Shown one piece after another: positions 5,228 to 6,514 of a DNA stretch of 6,514 nt. The position numbers and the translations under genes were made by a program. Source of the DNA: PVC group bacterium (GTDB lineage Bacteria; GCA-001730085; JADFSZ01); assembly GCA_022560555.1 (NCBI GenBank), contig JADFSZ010000100.1, forward strand, positions 1-6,514, in the 5' to 3' direction. Below the pieces are notes generated by a model that ran no database searches, was not told the origin of the DNA, and saw nothing but the letters and a program-made list of their open reading frames with translations. How positions within the stretch are numbered: position 1 is the stretch's first letter; every line of letters begins with the position of its first letter.

Positions 5228-6346
5228 ATGAAAATTTATCGTACTATGATCGGTCTATTCCTATTGACATTTTTAACAGTTTCTCTGCCTAATTTTGCCG
5301 AAGCGGGGTTGAGGAACATGCGTAAACGAACGTATCGCCAATCCTCAAAAATCGATGCCAGGCGTTCGGATCATATGGACGCCGACGGTGTTGTTGACTA
5401 CAATGACAATAAGAAAAGACGCAAAAAAAGAAAATCAAAGAAGTCAGAAGAGATTGTTTTACCTCCTCCTCAAGGGCCTAAAAAAGTCATTATGGTTGGA
5501 AAGATTGAAAACAAAGCCGGAGGCGGGGCTCAAATCGCTATCGGAGATCCTTTAGAAGAAATGATGACTGAAGCTCTCATCAAAAGCAACCGTTTCATCA
5601 TTGCTGAGAGACCCGAAATGCTTGCAGGATTACAAGAGCAGGATTTTGCCCAAAGCGGTCGTACATCCGCCGTCGGGGGGGCTCAAATCGGAAAAATCAC
5701 CAACGCCCAAATCATGGTCACAGGTGCCATCACAGAATTTGACGCAAGTTCCGGAGGCGGACAACAGGCTTTTAGTTACGGTGGATTTGGCATTGGTTTT
5801 AATCAAGCGCAGGCGCATGTTGCCGTAACAATTCGGCTCGTGGATCTGACCACGATGCAGGTGATTGATTCTCAACGTGTCGAAGGAAAAGCTAAAGCCG
5901 GCGGCGCAACGTTTTCCTATCAAGACAGCGGCGGCTGGGGCGGATCACTCGGAGGCTTCCGTAAAACACCTATCGGAAAGGCCTCCCAAGATGCCATCAA
6001 CAAAGCTCTGGCTTATATCATTCAACGCATGGACAGCATTCCCTGGCAAGGCGCTATTGCCGTTATTGACCAATATGGAATCGTGATAAACAATGGAGGA
6101 GAAAACGGTATCAAAATCGGAGACCACTTTGTGGTATTCCAACCTGGGCCCGATATCATCGATCCCTCAACAGGTGTCTCTCTTGGCAGCCGAAAAAAAA
6201 GGGTTGGTCTGCTTGAAATTATTTCCGTGGATGCCAAATTCTCGACAGCCAAGGCTCTCGAAGGGAACGATTTCAATGTGGGCTATATTATAGAGTACAT
6301 GCCACCCCCACCACCACCTGTCCCTCAACCGCAACCTGTGAGCTGA
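5228..6346 (+). CDS. CsgG-like plus FlgT_C-like paralogue with calcium-loop-like insert, basic tract and poly-proline tail
   Basis: A 372-residue exported protein. The signal peptide is residues 1-26 (cleavage AEA|GL). Residues 84-357 are a close paralogue of gene 5, with identical runs EQDFAQSGRTS, GKITNAQIM, DSQRVEG, GGFRKTPIGKA and QYGI. The CsgG-like part is about 85-270 and the FlgT_C-like part about 273-357. Three things are new. Residues 49-61 contain MDADGVVDYNDN, which resembles the calcium loop of dockerins or thrombospondin type-3 repeats (D-x-D-G-x-x-D-x-x-D). Residues 62-72 are a dense basic tract (KKRRKKRKSKK). Residues 359-372 form a tail of six prolines followed by VPQPQPVS. 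There are no cysteines and no lipobox. The N-terminal insert would sit on the CsgG domain, and the tail on the FlgT_C domain, so they could contact peptidoglycan, anionic polymer or another ring. It probably arose by duplication of gene 5 or the reverse, then specialised, perhaps to make a mixed oligomer. Confidence 0.85.
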   Translation: MKIYRTMIGLFLLTFLTVSLPNFAEAGLRNMRKRTYRQSSKIDARRSDHMDADGVVDYNDNKKRRKKRKSKKSEEIVLPPPQGPKKVIMVGKIENKAGGGAQIAIGDPLEEMMTEALIKSNRFIIAERPEMLAGLQEQDFAQSGRTSAVGGAQIGKITNAQIMVTGAITEFDASSGGGQQAFSYGGFGIGFNQAQAHVAVTIRLVDLTTMQVIDSQRVEGKAKAGGATFSYQDSGGWGGSLGGFRKTPIGKASQDAINKALAYIIQRMDSIPWQGAIAVIDQYGIVINNGGENGIKIGDHFVVFQPGPDIIDPSTGVSLGSRKKRVGLLEIISVDAKFSTAKALEGNDFNVGYIIEYMPPPPPPVPQPQPVS

Positions 6347-6355
6347 TCTTTCCAT

Positions 6356-6422
6356 AAGCGCTGAGAACGCTTTCAAGGGAACGAAGTCCTCTTTTATTGA
6401 CTGTAAGTCTTTATTTTACAGT
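6356..6422 (+). terminator. Weak hairpin cluster at operon end, possible terminator
   Basis: Three small hairpins follow the gene 6 stop codon. The first is AAGCG-7-CGCTT (6356-6372). The second is AAGGGA (6375-6380) against TCC-T-CTT with one bulged base (6387-6393), running into TTTATT. The third is ACTGTAA-9-TTACAGT (6400-6422), a perfect 7-base stem. None has the GC-rich stem plus long U-tract of a textbook intrinsic terminator. The group is the best candidate for transcript ending or 3' end protection. Confidence 0.35.
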
Positions 6423-6484
6423 ATTGTATAACTTTCCCAAAACTCCTCTCAACCAAAAGCCTTTCCACCCATTTTTGGATTTGT

Positions 6485-6514
6485 TTGACAATCATATTTT
6501 AAATATGCTATGTA
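6485..6514 (+). promoter_or_regulatory. Candidate promoter with palindromic spacer for a gene beyond the window
   Basis: TTGACA (6485-6490) is followed by an 18-base spacer and TATGTA (6509-6514), with TG at 6506-6507 making an extended -10. The spacer contains CATATTT-T-AAATATG (6493-6507), a perfect 7-base inverted repeat around one base, placed where a repressor or other dimeric regulator could bind. The region is AT-rich, so chance is a real possibility, and the gene served would lie outside the window. Confidence 0.35.

Noticed and set aside
1-6514. CRISPR array, tRNA, rRNA, insertion sequence or attachment site
   Set aside because: No evenly spaced identical repeats with unique spacers, no cloverleaf or rRNA-like segments, and no transposase or terminal inverted repeats were seen. 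The only tandem DNA repeat is the short degenerate one at 4194-4258.

Overview
The window holds one transcription unit of six co-directional (+) genes, spaced 24 to 77 bases apart, which together encode six secreted proteins. Every product starts with a Sec signal peptide of the signal-peptidase-I type, and the folds are ones used for periplasmic and outer-membrane assemblies: LPP20/FlgP-like, FlgT-like and CsgG-like. This points to a diderm (Gram-negative-type) bacterium. The moderate, slightly AT-leaning composition and the unusual domain combinations suggest a non-model lineage. My impression, which the sequence does not prove, is an uncultured group such as Omnitrophota, Nitrospirota or a deltaproteobacterial relative.

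Layout. Bases 1-267 form a leader with two promoter candidates: a sigma-54-like -24/-12 element (31-46) and a sigma-70-like TTGACA-N17-TACCAT element (158-186). Gene 1 (268-801) is a small LPP20-type protein. Gene 2 (830-2152) carries three tandem LPP20-type modules. Gene 3 (2184-3347) has a FlgT_N-like domain followed by an LpoB/FlgT-middle-like domain and a third alpha/beta domain. Gene 4 (3372-4193) has a reduced CsgG/FlgO-like domain followed by a FlgT C-terminal-like domain. A short pyrimidine-rich tandem repeat (4194-4258) precedes genes 5 (4271-5173) and 6 (5228-6346). These two are tandem paralogues, each a clear CsgG-like domain fused to a FlgT_C-like domain. Gene 6 has also gained an acidic calcium-loop-like motif, a strongly basic tract and a poly-proline tail. 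Bases 6347-6514 hold weak hairpins and, at the edge, a promoter-like element with a palindrome in its spacer that would serve a gene beyond the window.

How the parts may work together. In Vibrio, FlgO, FlgP (LPP20-like) and FlgT (three domains N-M-C) build rings around the flagellar motor at the outer membrane. Elsewhere, CsgG alone forms a nonameric outer-membrane secretion pore for curli. This operon has the whole FlgO/FlgP/FlgT domain repertoire, but redistributed: FlgT N and M are in gene 3, FlgT_C is attached to three CsgG-like proteins, and FlgP-like modules are multiplied in genes 1 and 2. No curli subunit or accessory gene (csgA, B, E, F) and no flagellar structural gene lies inside the window. 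The best reading is therefore an envelope-spanning ring or pore complex of uncertain cargo, either an elaborated flagellar outer ring (H-ring or basal disk) or a CsgG-type secretion channel with periplasmic rings. This assignment is inferred from domain content recognised by eye.
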